Assembly (NCBI GenBank): GCA_964653095.1
Contig: CAZZEH010000041.1
Coordinates: 1-23,772, forward strand
Length of the DNA stretch: 23,772 nucleotides
Direction: 5' to 3'
DNA from: JAMLHH01 sp964653095
Lineage (GTDB): Bacteria; Bacteroidota; Bacteroidia; Chitinophagales; JADIYW01
Shown one piece after another: positions 6,964-15,459 of the stretch (its first letter is position 1; each line of letters begins with the position of its first letter). A program made the position numbers and the translations under genes. Under the pieces are notes generated by a model. The model was not told the origin of the DNA. It saw only the letters and a program-made list of their open reading frames with translations, and did no database searches.

Positions 6964-7863
6964 ATGAAACACATTTATTTATCAAACCTGTTAATATTTT
7001 CATTGCTGCTTTTTTCCTGTAAGAAGGATAAAACAGATAAGCCACAACCAATCAGTTTCCCATATACCCAAACGGTTTCTGTGATTTCTTATAATGTGGC
7101 CGGCCTTCCGGAAATATTGTCCGACAGTAGTCCTGAAAAAAATACTTACGAAATAGGCAAGAGGTTAAATCCTTATGATATTGTGGCAGTACAGGAAGAT
7201 TTTAATTACAATCATTTGCTTTACGCCTCGGCTAATCACCCTTACAAAACGAAGTCGCTGGGAGCAGTGCCTTTGGGCGACGGACTGAATGTCCTGTCAG
7301 TTTTTAAGATTTCTGATTTAATGCGCAAGAAATGGAAGCAATGTAACAGTTTTGACTGTCTTACGCCTAAAGGATTCAGCATGGTCAGACTTGAGATTGT
7401 GGAAGGGGTCACCATAGATTTGTACAATATTCACGCAAATGCGGGCAAAACTCCAGCAGATCAGGCCGCGAGAAGGTCTAATCTTTTGCAGATGTATGAG
7501 TATATCGAGGAAAATTCTCAGGGCAGAGCCGCAATTGTTTTGGGAGATTTCAATAGCCGTTATGCGTTGGCAACAGATACCATGGAAGTCTTTTATCAGC
7601 TTGGGTTTACGGACACCTGGATAGAGTTTACCCGTGGAGGTGTTTTTCCCGAAAAAGGAGAGACCAGACTTGATTCCTGTGAAGACCTGATGTCGGGAGA
7701 ATGCGAGAAAGTAGATAAAATTTTATACCGTTCCAATGAACAGGTCGTTTTTAAATTACTCGATTATAAAAAGCCGGAAGCTGAATTTCAAAGGGACGGA
7801 GAAGATTTATCCGATCACATTCCTGTCTATTCACAGTTTGAGATTACAGTAAATCATCCTTAA
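6964..7863 (+). CDS. Endonuclease/exonuclease/phosphatase-family lipoprotein
   Basis: This 299-residue protein has a lipoprotein signal with lipobox LFSC (Cys19) followed by KKDK, typical of Bacteroidota lipoproteins. The fold signature of the Mg-dependent EEP superfamily is complete: VISYNVAGLPE near 40, VAVQEDF near 75 with the metal-binding Glu, LYNIHANAG with His, LGDFNSRY with the Asp and Asn pair, and the final SDHIPVYSQF with Asp-His. The YNVAGLPE start and extracellular location recall bacterial sphingomyelinase-like and other phosphodiesterase members. The substrate (nucleic acid, phospholipid or sugar phosphate) cannot be told from sequence alone. The start is the first ATG and gives a standard signal. 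It diverges from the S9-like gene; the shared spacer contains GGATAAAATAT twice. The next gene, for dihydrolipoyl dehydrogenase, is about 110 bases downstream with its own promoter-like box. Confidence 0.85.
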   Translation: MKHIYLSNLLIFSLLLFSCKKDKTDKPQPISFPYTQTVSVISYNVAGLPEILSDSSPEKNTYEIGKRLNPYDIVAVQEDFNYNHLLYASANHPYKTKSLGAVPLGDGLNVLSVFKISDLMRKKWKQCNSFDCLTPKGFSMVRLEIVEGVTIDLYNIHANAGKTPADQAARRSNLLQMYEYIEENSQGRAAIVLGDFNSRYALATDTMEVFYQLGFTDTWIEFTRGGVFPEKGETRLDSCEDLMSGECEKVDKILYRSNEQVVFKLLDYKKPEAEFQRDGEDLSDHIPVYSQFEITVNHP

Positions 7864-7933
7864 TAGGTTTTCAAAGAGCAGAAGTTTTAAAAAAATATTG
7901 TCCGGGAGTGAACATATTCAGTCTAAGGCTGTA

Positions 7934-7941
7934 TAAGTTTG
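7934..7941 (+). promoter_or_regulatory. Bacteroidota -7 box for dihydrolipoyl dehydrogenase gene
   Basis: TAAGTTTG matches the TAnnTTTG consensus exactly, 31 bases before the ATG at 7973. No TTG occurs at the expected -33 distance, so this is a moderate call. Confidence 0.4.
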
Positions 7942-7972
7942 AGTAACTTGTGATTTGAAAATAAAAAGTCTT

Positions 7973-9376
7973 ATGGAGAATTTTGATGTGATTGTAATTG
8001 GAAGCGGGCCGGGAGGTTATGTGGCCGCAATTCGGGCAGCTCAGCTCGGTATGAAAACGGCAATAATTGAGAAATATTCGACAATGGGCGGCACGTGTCT
8101 GAATGTAGGCTGTATCCCTTCCAAAGCTTTGTTGGATTCATCTGAGAATTATAGTAATACTTTAAAAAATCTTGGAGATCACGGCATTACAGTGAAAGAT
8201 GTGAAACTTGACTTTAACCGTCTGATAGAGCGAAAAAGTGAAGTCGTTCAGGCAAATACTGCCGGAATTGAGTATTTGATGAAGAAAAATAAAATTACTG
8301 TTTATCACGGAGTGGCATCTTTTGAAAACGACAAACAAGTAGCTATTACTTCTGCCGATGGGAAAACAGAATCCATTCAGGGTAAGAACATCATTATAGC
8401 GACCGGATCGAAACCCTCTGTGTTGCCGTTTATAACGATTGATAAAAAGAGAGTAATAACTTCTACCGAAGCTTTAAGTTTGGATAAGCTTCCTAAAAGT
8501 ATGGTCGTAATCGGTGGAGGTGTAATTGGTTTGGAATTGGGTTCAGTATATTCCAGACTTGGTGCAGAAGTTACCGTGGTTGAGTTTATGGATCGAATCA
8601 TTCCGGGAATGGATCAGGATTTGAGTAAAGAACTTCAGCGTGTGTTGAGAAAGCAGGGTTTGAAATTTAATTTGAGCCACCGAGTAACCGAAGTCAAAGC
8701 TACCAAATCTAAAGTCACGGTAAAGGCACTGGATAAAAAGGAAAAGGAAGTCGTATTTGAAGCAGATTACTGTTTGGTCGCAGTCGGCAGAAAGCCTTAT
8801 ACCGAAGGTCTCGGACTGGATAAAATCGGGATAGAACCGAATAAATACGGACAGATTCCGGTCAATGAAAATTTGGAAACCCCAGTAAAAGGGGTGTATG
8901 CAATTGGTGATGTGATTCACGGAGCCATGCTTGCGCACAAAGCGGAAGAAGAAGGTGTGTTTGTGGCAGAAACTATAGTCGGTCAAAAACCACATATTAA
9001 TTACAAGCTGATTCCGGGAGTAGTTTATACTTGGCCGGAAGTTGCCGGAGTAGGTTATACCGAGCAGGAACTGAAAGATTCAGGCAGAGAATACAAGACC
9101 GGAAGTTATCCGTTCAGGGCTTTGGGCAGGTCACGTGCCAGCGGAGATATTGACGGTTCGGTCAAAGTGATTGCAGATAAGCAGACAGACGAACTGCTTG
9201 GAGTGCATATTATTGGGGCGCGGGCAGCCGACCTGATTGCAGAGGCAGTTGTCGCTTTGGAGTACAGAGCCAGTGCCGAAGATATTGCCCGTATGAGTCA
9301 TGCACACCCGACTTATTCAGAGGCTATAAAAGAAGCCTGTTTGGATGCCACAGACAAACGTTCGATACACAGTTAG
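7973..9376 (+). CDS. lpdA: Dihydrolipoyl dehydrogenase (E3)
   Basis: This 467-residue FAD flavoenzyme reoxidises dihydrolipoamide in the pyruvate, 2-oxoglutarate and branched-chain 2-oxoacid dehydrogenase complexes and the glycine cleavage system, producing NADH. The FAD Rossmann motif VIGSGPGGYVAAIRAAQLG is at 8-26. The redox disulfide is in GGTCLNVGCIPSK (Cys42, Cys47). The NAD-binding motif VVIGGGVIGLELGSVYSRLG is near 180. GVYAIGDV closes the second FAD contact. The C-terminal dimer interface carries the catalytic pair in HAHPTYSEAIKEA. All key residues are present and the length is standard. ATG 7973 is chosen because MENFDVIVIG fits the family; an in-frame TTG at 7955 would add six residues without support. 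It stands alone, so its partner E1/E2 genes are elsewhere. It ends 129 bases before the convergent YeeE/YedE operon. Confidence 0.95.
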   Translation: MENFDVIVIGSGPGGYVAAIRAAQLGMKTAIIEKYSTMGGTCLNVGCIPSKALLDSSENYSNTLKNLGDHGITVKDVKLDFNRLIERKSEVVQANTAGIEYLMKKNKITVYHGVASFENDKQVAITSADGKTESIQGKNIIIATGSKPSVLPFITIDKKRVITSTEALSLDKLPKSMVVIGGGVIGLELGSVYSRLGAEVTVVEFMDRIIPGMDQDLSKELQRVLRKQGLKFNLSHRVTEVKATKSKVTVKALDKKEKEVVFEADYCLVAVGRKPYTEGLGLDKIGIEPNKYGQIPVNENLETPVKGVYAIGDVIHGAMLAHKAEEEGVFVAETIVGQKPHINYKLIPGVVYTWPEVAGVGYTEQELKDSGREYKTGSYPFRALGRSRASGDIDGSVKVIADKQTDELLGVHIIGARAADLIAEAVVALEYRASAEDIARMSHAHPTYSEAIKEACLDATDKRSIHS

Positions 9377-9453
9377 GTTTTAGGTAATACAGTACAAACT
9401 CGGATAGCTTTGATACTGAAGTAGTAGTCTTCGTAAGGAAGATTTGTTAAAAA

Positions 9454-9487
9454 AAAGCAGCGAGGACTGATTGGTTCTTGCTGCTTT
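9454..9487 (-). terminator. Rho-independent terminator of the YeeE/YedE operon
   Basis: On the minus strand AAAGCAGCAAG and CTCGCTGCTTT form an 11-pair stem with one G-T pair and a 12-base loop. A run of eight T follows on that strand. It lies 19 bases after the operon's last stop. On the plus strand it could also end transcripts from lpdA, though the T run there is poor. Confidence 0.75.
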
Positions 9488-9505
9488 GTAAAATTTACTC
9501 CAAAA

Positions 9506-9919
9506 TTAATGCGGTAACTTGCTTCTGAGCAACCCATACAGCCAGGTGCCCAACAGTGCTCCCAAGAGTACTACAAGCACCGGTAAAAAGCCTGCTCCTA
9601 TTAATACATAAATTGGACCGGGGCAGGCACCTGCCAAAGCCCAGCCCAAGCCAAAAATAATTCCGCCAATCAGATATCTCGGGACACTCATTTCTTTTTT
9701 AGGGATTTCAATAGGTGCTCCGGTAATGTCTTTAATGTTTTTTCTCTTAATCAACTGTATGCCAATCATGCCCAAAGCCACTGCAGAACCAATAATTCCG
9801 TACATGTGAAAAGCCTGAAAATTAAACATCTCGTATATTCTGAACCACGAAGCCGCCTCAGATTTATACATAATGATTCCGAAAAAAATACCTAATATCA
9901 GATAGAATAGCTTTTTCAT
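9506..9919 (-). CDS. YeeE/YedE family membrane protein, DUF6691 half (sulfur-compound transporter)
   Basis: This 137-residue integral membrane protein has four hydrophobic segments: at about 4-20, 38-58, 84-104 and 108-130. The hallmark GWALAGACPGPIY at about 91-103 contains the conserved Cys of the YeeE/YedE fold. In the family, Cys-bearing loops pass thiosulfate or related sulfur species across the inner membrane. This is the shorter half of a split transporter. The other half is encoded nine bases upstream on the same strand, and both are probably one operon ending at the hairpin at 9454-9487. No rhodanese or persulfide dioxygenase gene is adjacent, so the substrate is inferred only from the family. 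Confidence 0.85.
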   Translation of the reverse strand: MKKLFYLILGIFFGIIMYKSEAASWFRIYEMFNFQAFHMYGIIGSAVALGMIGIQLIKRKNIKDITGAPIEIPKKEMSVPRYLIGGIIFGLGWALAGACPGPIYVLIGAGFLPVLVVLLGALLGTWLYGLLRSKLPH

Positions 9920-9928
9920 GATTGTATA

Positions 9929-10489
9929 TTAAAAGAGAATCGGGAAAATAAAATGAACCATAACAAGACCTCCGATAAAAAATCCGATTGTGGCGATAAA
10001 AGAAGGAATTTGTAAATCACTGATTCCTGAAATAGAATGTCCGGAAGTACAGCCGCCGGCATAGCGGGAACCGAAGCCGATTAAAATTCCGCTTGTCAAT
10101 AAGATTGATAGCGCTTTCACATTTTTAAAAACCTCTAAGCCATACAGTTCCGTAGGCAAATAGGCCTTGCCGGCACTTGTAAAGCCCAGCTCATTCAATT
10201 TTTCAATAGTCTGTGTACTAATCGCCGGTATTTGATTGTCGGATAAAAAATGTGTGGCTATAAATCCGCCAAGTACGGCACCGAGCATAATGATTAAATT
10301 CCAACCTTCTTCTTTCCAGTTAAAGCGAAAATAGGAGCTCGTTTTTCCTGCTCCTGCTATGGTACACATGGTTTTCATATTGGAAGACATCCCAAAATAC
10401 TTTCCGCAAAAAAGCAGAATAAACATCGTAAGTGCAATTAAAGGACCCGAAACATACCAGGGCCAGGGTGCTAAAATCCAGTCCATCAC
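9929..10489 (-). CDS. YeeE/YedE family membrane protein (sulfur-compound transporter subunit)
   Basis: This 186-residue membrane protein has about five hydrophobic segments. One follows the Trp/Pro-rich start (MMDWILAPWPWYVSGP), and the last ends at PILF. The signature RYAGGCTSGHSISGISDLQ near 141-159 carries the Cys of the YeeE/YedE sulfur-relay motif; another Cys is in KTMCTIAGAG. It is the first gene of a two-gene operon with the shorter DUF6691 protein, nine bases apart, and together they would make one full transporter. Thiosulfate import is established for the YeeE family. For this two-part Bacteroidota type the substrate is inferred. Two Met codons open the frame, and either may be the start. 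The 163 bases upstream, shared with the divergent NAD synthetase gene, show no exact promoter consensus. Confidence 0.87.
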   Translation of the reverse strand: MMDWILAPWPWYVSGPLIALTMFILLFCGKYFGMSSNMKTMCTIAGAGKTSSYFRFNWKEEGWNLIIMLGAVLGGFIATHFLSDNQIPAISTQTIEKLNELGFTSAGKAYLPTELYGLEVFKNVKALSILLTSGILIGFGSRYAGGCTSGHSISGISDLQIPSFIATIGFFIGGLVMVHFIFPILF

Positions 10490-10652
10490 AACTCGTTTTG
10501 ATTATTATAGAATAAAGTTGAGGAATTAATCGCAGGACTACGTTACCTTAAATTTAATTCATGATTAATGTTGTAAGCCTTTAAGCAGAAACTCTTTCAA
10601 TGTGCATGTTGAACTTTTTGCATAATTTTATAGTCCATACTAAACACATAAA

Positions 10653-12239
10653 ATGAAAATAGCCATCGCACAACTCAATTATATCACAGGAGATTTTTCG
10701 GGGAATTATGAAAAAATCGTACAGGCAATTGATACAGCCGTCAATCAACAGGCAGATATAGTTTTGTTTGCGGAAATGAGTGTGTGCGGACCTTTGCCGG
10801 ATGATGGGTTATTTTATTCCGATTTTATTGCACAGTCTGATGAAATAGTACAGCGTATAGCTCAATATGCAAAGCATAAATTGGTTGTGATTATTGGATG
10901 TCCTTATTTGGGTAAAGAGAATGAAGAATTATTTAATGCGGCTTTTTTTCTGTCCGATGGTGAAGTCAAAGCTGTTTTTAAGAAGGTCAGTTTAATGAAT
11001 CAGGATGTTCTGAACGAAAGCAGATATTTTACGGCAGGGGACAAGATTCAGGTGATAGAGTTTAAAGACAAACGGATTGGTGTAGTCATAGGTGAGGATA
11101 TACACAGTCTGAATTTTTCCAATACGGAAAAGCCGGATATAATTTGTCATCTGACCGCATCGGCATTTGCGGGGAACGCGTCAGAGCGGGCAGAGAGCAT
11201 CTGCGGTCATGCAAAAGCAGAACAGTGCATGATTTTTTCCTGCAATCAGGTGGGAGGTCAGGCAGACATTTTATTTGAGGGAGGTTCTGTGTCGGTAGAT
11301 ACATCCGGAAAAATTACAGGCAGGTTGCCATATTTTGAATCCGGGATACAGGTATTTGACACTAAACACAAAATATCGTCCGGGACCCTGACAGAGATTC
11401 CTGAAAAAATTGAACTGGTGTACCAGGCATTAGTGATGGGAATAAAGGATTATTTTCAAAAATCAGGTCTTACAAAAGCTATTGTGGGCTTGTCGGGAGG
11501 AGTGGATTCCGCTTTAGTGGTGACTCTTGCAGTACGTGCTTTAGGTGCAGAAAATGTGCTGTCGGTACTCATGCCGTCTCAGTATTCCAGTGAGCATTCG
11601 GTGTCGGATGCGCTCAAATTGGTTGAAAATTTAGGCTCGCCCCATAAAATTGTACCCATAGAAGAGGCTTACCGGACTTTTGAACAGACTCTGACTCCTC
11701 ACTTTGAAGGGTATGCTCCTGATGTGACAGAAGAAAATATCCAGGCCCGAATCAGAGGATTGTATCTCATGGCATTTTCCAATAAAATGGGTTATATCTT
11801 ACTCAACCCTACCAATAAAAGCGAGGTGGCAGTCGGATACGGAACTCTGTACGGAGACATGAACGGAGCGATTGGTGTGATAGGAGATTTGTATAAAACG
11901 CAGGTCTATGAACTATGCCGATTTATCAATCGGGAACGGGAAATTATTCCCAATCATATCCTGACCAAAGCACCCTCCGCCGAACTGAGACCTGACCAGA
12001 AAGACAGCGATTCGCTTCCCGAGTATGAAGTGTTGGACGATATTTTGTATCGCTATATTGAGCTGGGACAAAATCCCTCGGATATTGTAAGTGCCGGGCA
12101 TGACGCGGAAGAGGTGCAGAGAATTACCCGATTAGTCAACCGGGGAGAATTTAAACGTTGGCAGACACCGCCTTATCTGAAAGTCTCGGCTAAAAGTTTT
12201 GGCAGAGGCCGGAGAATGCCGTTAGTGAGTAAATTCTGA
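10653..12239 (+). CDS. nadE: Glutamine-type NAD+ synthetase with altered glutaminase active site
   Basis: This 528-residue two-domain enzyme makes the last step of NAD+ synthesis, amidating deamido-NAD+ with ATP. Residues 1-250 are the nitrilase-type glutaminase that normally supplies ammonia. Residues of about 260-528 are the synthetase with the ATP P-loop GLSGGVDSALV and NPTNKSEVAVGYGTLYGDM. The synthetase part looks complete. In the glutaminase, Glu41 (FAEMS) and Lys111 (VFKKVSLMNQ...ESRYF) are present. The nucleophile Cys, expected in the ICEDxW motif, is Gly147 (GVVIGEDIHS, codon GGT at 11091-11093). The ASPF motif also reads ASAF. Unless the sequence is wrong, glutamine cannot be hydrolysed here, and the enzyme should depend on free ammonia. 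The frame is otherwise clean. It converges on the nuclease gene with only four bases between stops. Confidence 0.93.
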   Translation: MKIAIAQLNYITGDFSGNYEKIVQAIDTAVNQQADIVLFAEMSVCGPLPDDGLFYSDFIAQSDEIVQRIAQYAKHKLVVIIGCPYLGKENEELFNAAFFLSDGEVKAVFKKVSLMNQDVLNESRYFTAGDKIQVIEFKDKRIGVVIGEDIHSLNFSNTEKPDIICHLTASAFAGNASERAESICGHAKAEQCMIFSCNQVGGQADILFEGGSVSVDTSGKITGRLPYFESGIQVFDTKHKISSGTLTEIPEKIELVYQALVMGIKDYFQKSGLTKAIVGLSGGVDSALVVTLAVRALGAENVLSVLMPSQYSSEHSVSDALKLVENLGSPHKIVPIEEAYRTFEQTLTPHFEGYAPDVTEENIQARIRGLYLMAFSNKMGYILLNPTNKSEVAVGYGTLYGDMNGAIGVIGDLYKTQVYELCRFINREREIIPNHILTKAPSAELRPDQKDSDSLPEYEVLDDILYRYIELGQNPSDIVSAGHDAEEVQRITRLVNRGEFKRWQTPPYLKVSAKSFGRGRRMPLVSKF

Positions 12240-12243
12240 CCAC

Positions 12244-15087
12244 TTATACTACAAACTGGTAAGGCGAATATTTATAGGCATCCCGATCCGGATTTTGTAC
12301 AAAAGGTATTTCGGGATCCATAATTTCCTCCAGCAGGTTTTTTAATTCCTCCGAAAAAATTTCGGCAATATCTTCAGGGATATTGTGACCGCGATTCAGA
12401 AAGCTGATTCCACTGCTCAAATCCCGAATACTGTAAAAACCTACTGACGTGCTTGGTTTGTTATACAGATAGTGATAAAACAAGCCTTGGAATGTCTGTG
12501 GTTTCGATGAGGTGTTATTCCGTTTAAAGAGATCGGCTATCTTATTGGCATTGAAATTTTTATCGCTGACCAATTCCACTTTTCCCGTTTTGTAATCTAA
12601 AATTCTGTATTGATTTTTGACCTCATCTACCCGGTCGATTTTACCGTACAGAGTGGCTGTATGACCGTTAGTCAGCGACATTTCCCGTTTGAATTCCCCT
12701 TCTGTATGTCGGATTCTAAAAGGTGCATCGGCAGCGATTGAAATATCGGTTTCAATAATTTTTTTCAGCGATTGAACGATGACATCATAAGCCAAAAGAT
12801 TTTGTCCTTTCAACTGATGGTATGGCTGGTATTTCTCTTCAAAAGCTTTTTTCAAAAAACTTTCTAATTCCGGCTGTTGTGAGCGTATCTGATCAGGGGT
12901 AATGAGCCCGCCTTTTATTTTATCATAAAAAAGCTCGATAGCTCGGTGCAGTACTTCTCCGAAATATCCGGCGTCCATGACCTCTTCTACCGTGCGGCTG
13001 TCTTTTATTTGGGCAATATAATTCAAATAAAACTGTACCGGACACCGGAGATACAGAGTCAGTGCCGATTGTGAAAACTTCATGTTTTTCAGGATTTCAA
13101 TATGTGCTGCAGTTTTCTGTATGACAAGTTGTGATTTTTGATTTTTGATTTCTTCAGAGTCATAATTTTTCGGCGGATAGCTCCAGTTAAAATTGAGGAT
13201 TTCATTGGAAGGATGCATGAGTTCCAATTCTATTTGCCTCAGAAAGCGGCTTTTCTCAAAAGGATAATCTCCCGGAACATCGTTATAGATAAAGTCTGCC
13301 TGTTCACATCTTTTAAGCAATCTAAAAAAGTGATAAGCATATACGCCGTCATATTCTTTGAGTGTCGGCAGTCCGAAAGGCCTTCTCAGACTGTACGGAA
13401 TATAAGAGTTGCCTCTTTTAGACTTGGGAAGGATATCCTCATTGGCTCCTGCGATAATGACCCGGTCGAAGTCAATCAGCCTTGATTCCAAAAATCCCAT
13501 AATCTGTACAGACTGTTCCGAATCGGACAGGAAAGGAACAGCTACGGTGCGGATATGCGAGAGCATGAGCTGATGGATGGCATCGAAAGAAACCTGATTT
13601 TCAAAGTCTTTTAAAATAATCTCTTTGTCATAAATCGCCTGAATGAAATACGGAATGATAGTTTTTAATTTTGGGTGTTTATCGTCAGTTTTCTCGTCTA
13701 ATTGTTTGAGACAGTTTATCCAAAAAGATGAAATGTTATTCAGGCTTTGCAGGCTTTGAGCCTGGGCAGTAAGCAGTGGGCGGATATATTGTTCAAGAAT
13801 TTTTCTGCTGAAATAAAAAGCAGAAGAGTCCAAAAGATTGGATTTGAATTTTCGTACGGTTTCTTCTTCAGTCAGAATTCTGAAAAAATAATGACTGTAC
13901 AATTTTTGCAAATCTGATTTGTGGATGCTGTCTGTACTGTTTACGGAGTATAATATTTCCAGCCAGTCGGTAAGAGCCGAACTGCCTGCCGGCATACTCA
14001 TGGTAATATTAACCTGATTTGAGTCCCGGATTTCATACAGAAGCGGTTCAGCCATTTTCTCGTCCGCCAGAATAATCCCCGTTTTGATTGGGCGTGTTTC
14101 CTGTTCAGTGGAAATTTCTTTCAGCAGTTGCCGAATGACTCGCACCTGTCCGTGGTACAAAGGGGCTCCGTGCAGATGATATTTTTTTCGGCCGATCAGT
14201 GTTTTTCCCTCATTCCAAAAATGTGTACACCGCCTGAAATCACTTTTATATTGTCTTAAAAAATTTCCTGCCTCATGTTCTAAATAGGCGGATTGTAAAG
14301 AAGGTTTTTGCATAAAATACTCGTCGCTGTCCCAATACATACTGACTTGAGTATGTTCAGAGAGTTGCTTGATAAGAGCTTCGTCCACGGCGGTAAAGGC
14401 ATTGAACCCGACGAAGTGGTAGGTATTTTGAAAGGTCTCAGACTCCATTTTTTTTGGTGTAGTCTCATAGAGGTTTCTGTAGGCCAATCCTTCGTAAGCG
14501 ATTGTTTTTTTTATAAGGGTCTCTGTATATTCGTGATATATTTTACCCAGCGTTTCCCAGGTCAAAATAAATTTCTGTTCAAAATCTTTTTCAGGATTCA
14601 CAGATTTCCAGAAATGAGCCATAATTTCTCTGAGTTCCTGCTCAATGGAAAATATCGCATCAATTTGCTTTTCATCCTGTATAATCGTGAAAAGCTTTTG
14701 GGCAGGAACCAGATATTTATCGATTTCATCAAAATCGCTCAGCATCATTCTTCCCCAAGGCAGAAAATCGGAAAAGTCCGTTTCCTCCGGCCAGTATTTA
14801 CGATAGACCCGATAGAGTTCCAACAGCAAAATATCTTTGTCCGGTACGGTAAAACCACTTTGACGTATCCATAATTCATGGATAGGAATAAATTCCGGTA
14901 AAATATGTGCAGTCGTATGTTCAGAAGTGCTTAGAAGCTCCACAAAATAGTTTTGCAGCGCGTGGCAGGCTCTTCGGGATGGCAGGACAGCAACCTGGCT
15001 GAACATATTTTGAGGGTGGTGTTCTAAGATTTGTTTGGCCACCCACCATAAAAAAGGCTTTTTATTCTCATTTGAGTTTTGAGGCAT
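12244..15087 (-). CDS. AddB-like PD-(D/E)XK nuclease family protein
   Basis: This 947-residue protein resembles the AddB subunit of AddAB recombination nucleases. The N-terminal half (VAVLPSRRACHALQNYFVEL near 35; FVGFNAFTAVDEALIKQL near 225; IKTGIILADE near 335) corresponds to the inactive helicase-like part. VIIAGANEDILP and KSKRGNSYIPYSLRRPFGLP near 540-570 are typical of the family. The C-terminal nuclease opens with LTLYLRCPVQFYLNYIAQI near 670. It holds GEVLHRAIE with His714, GKIDRVDEV near 815, and ILDYKTGK with Asp831 and Lys833, so it should cleave DNA. In Bacteroidota such proteins usually sit beside an AddA-type helicase; none is next to it here. Only one Cys is near the entry, so a four-Cys iron-sulfur cluster is not evident. 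It probably acts in double-strand break repair. Confidence 0.85.
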   Translation of the reverse strand: MPQNSNENKKPFLWWVAKQILEHHPQNMFSQVAVLPSRRACHALQNYFVELLSTSEHTTAHILPEFIPIHELWIRQSGFTVPDKDILLLELYRVYRKYWPEETDFSDFLPWGRMMLSDFDEIDKYLVPAQKLFTIIQDEKQIDAIFSIEQELREIMAHFWKSVNPEKDFEQKFILTWETLGKIYHEYTETLIKKTIAYEGLAYRNLYETTPKKMESETFQNTYHFVGFNAFTAVDEALIKQLSEHTQVSMYWDSDEYFMQKPSLQSAYLEHEAGNFLRQYKSDFRRCTHFWNEGKTLIGRKKYHLHGAPLYHGQVRVIRQLLKEISTEQETRPIKTGIILADEKMAEPLLYEIRDSNQVNITMSMPAGSSALTDWLEILYSVNSTDSIHKSDLQKLYSHYFFRILTEEETVRKFKSNLLDSSAFYFSRKILEQYIRPLLTAQAQSLQSLNNISSFWINCLKQLDEKTDDKHPKLKTIIPYFIQAIYDKEIILKDFENQVSFDAIHQLMLSHIRTVAVPFLSDSEQSVQIMGFLESRLIDFDRVIIAGANEDILPKSKRGNSYIPYSLRRPFGLPTLKEYDGVYAYHFFRLLKRCEQADFIYNDVPGDYPFEKSRFLRQIELELMHPSNEILNFNWSYPPKNYDSEEIKNQKSQLVIQKTAAHIEILKNMKFSQSALTLYLRCPVQFYLNYIAQIKDSRTVEEVMDAGYFGEVLHRAIELFYDKIKGGLITPDQIRSQQPELESFLKKAFEEKYQPYHQLKGQNLLAYDVIVQSLKKIIETDISIAADAPFRIRHTEGEFKREMSLTNGHTATLYGKIDRVDEVKNQYRILDYKTGKVELVSDKNFNANKIADLFKRNNTSSKPQTFQGLFYHYLYNKPSTSVGFYSIRDLSSGISFLNRGHNIPEDIAEIFSEELKNLLEEIMDPEIPFVQNPDRDAYKYSPYQFVV

Positions 15088-15170
15088 ATCTGATTTTCTG
15101 TTTCAATTTCTTTCTAAAATATATAAAATAGCACAAAGTGAGTCTTATAAAATGATTGATTAAATTAATT

Positions 15171-15459
15171 TTTTTCTTTATCTTCATTCACATGGCTCCT
15201 GTTGATGTCATTTAGTTAAGCGTTTAATCAGATGTGATTGAGTTGTTATACAGGGGATTTGACCTAATAAATACAGCTTTTTAGAGTTTGCTTTGATTGG
15301 TCAGATTGAATAATACTTATTTAATACACAATAAAACAATCACATTATGAGAAAATTTATTACACAATTTTCAGGGGTTTTTATCATTTTTTTGATGCTG
15401 GCGGCATATAGTAATCCGGCGCATGCACAAGACCCCCGCCCCTTTATGACCAAATGGTC
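15171..15459 (+). repeat. Direct repeat copy 1: promoter, leader and signal-peptide region of the first BspA-like gene
   Basis: It is highly similar to 17100-17388. Both copies have exactly 176 bases before the ATG and 112 after its first base. Shared blocks include GTGATTGAGTTGTTATACAG, then ATACAGCTTTTTAGAGTTTG, then CACAATAAAACAATCACATT before ATGAGAAAA. It shows that the two surface-protein genes arose by tandem duplication including their regulatory DNA. Confidence 0.9.
15259..15290 (+). promoter_or_regulatory. Bacteroidota-type promoter of the first BspA-like gene
   Basis: TTG (15259-15261), 20 bases, then TAGAGTTTG (15282-15290). This is one base longer than the TAnnTTTG consensus but well placed. 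The same arrangement is kept in the second copy. The leader from here to the ATG at 15347 is about 50 bases. Confidence 0.55.

Noticed and set aside
8543..8995. 150-codon minus-strand frame inside the dihydrolipoyl dehydrogenase gene
   Set aside because: Antisense to a certain gene; Phe-rich translation typical of reverse frames.
14308..14874. 188-codon plus-strand frame inside the AddB-like gene
   Set aside because: Antisense shadow of a well-supported gene, with no domain or start signal.
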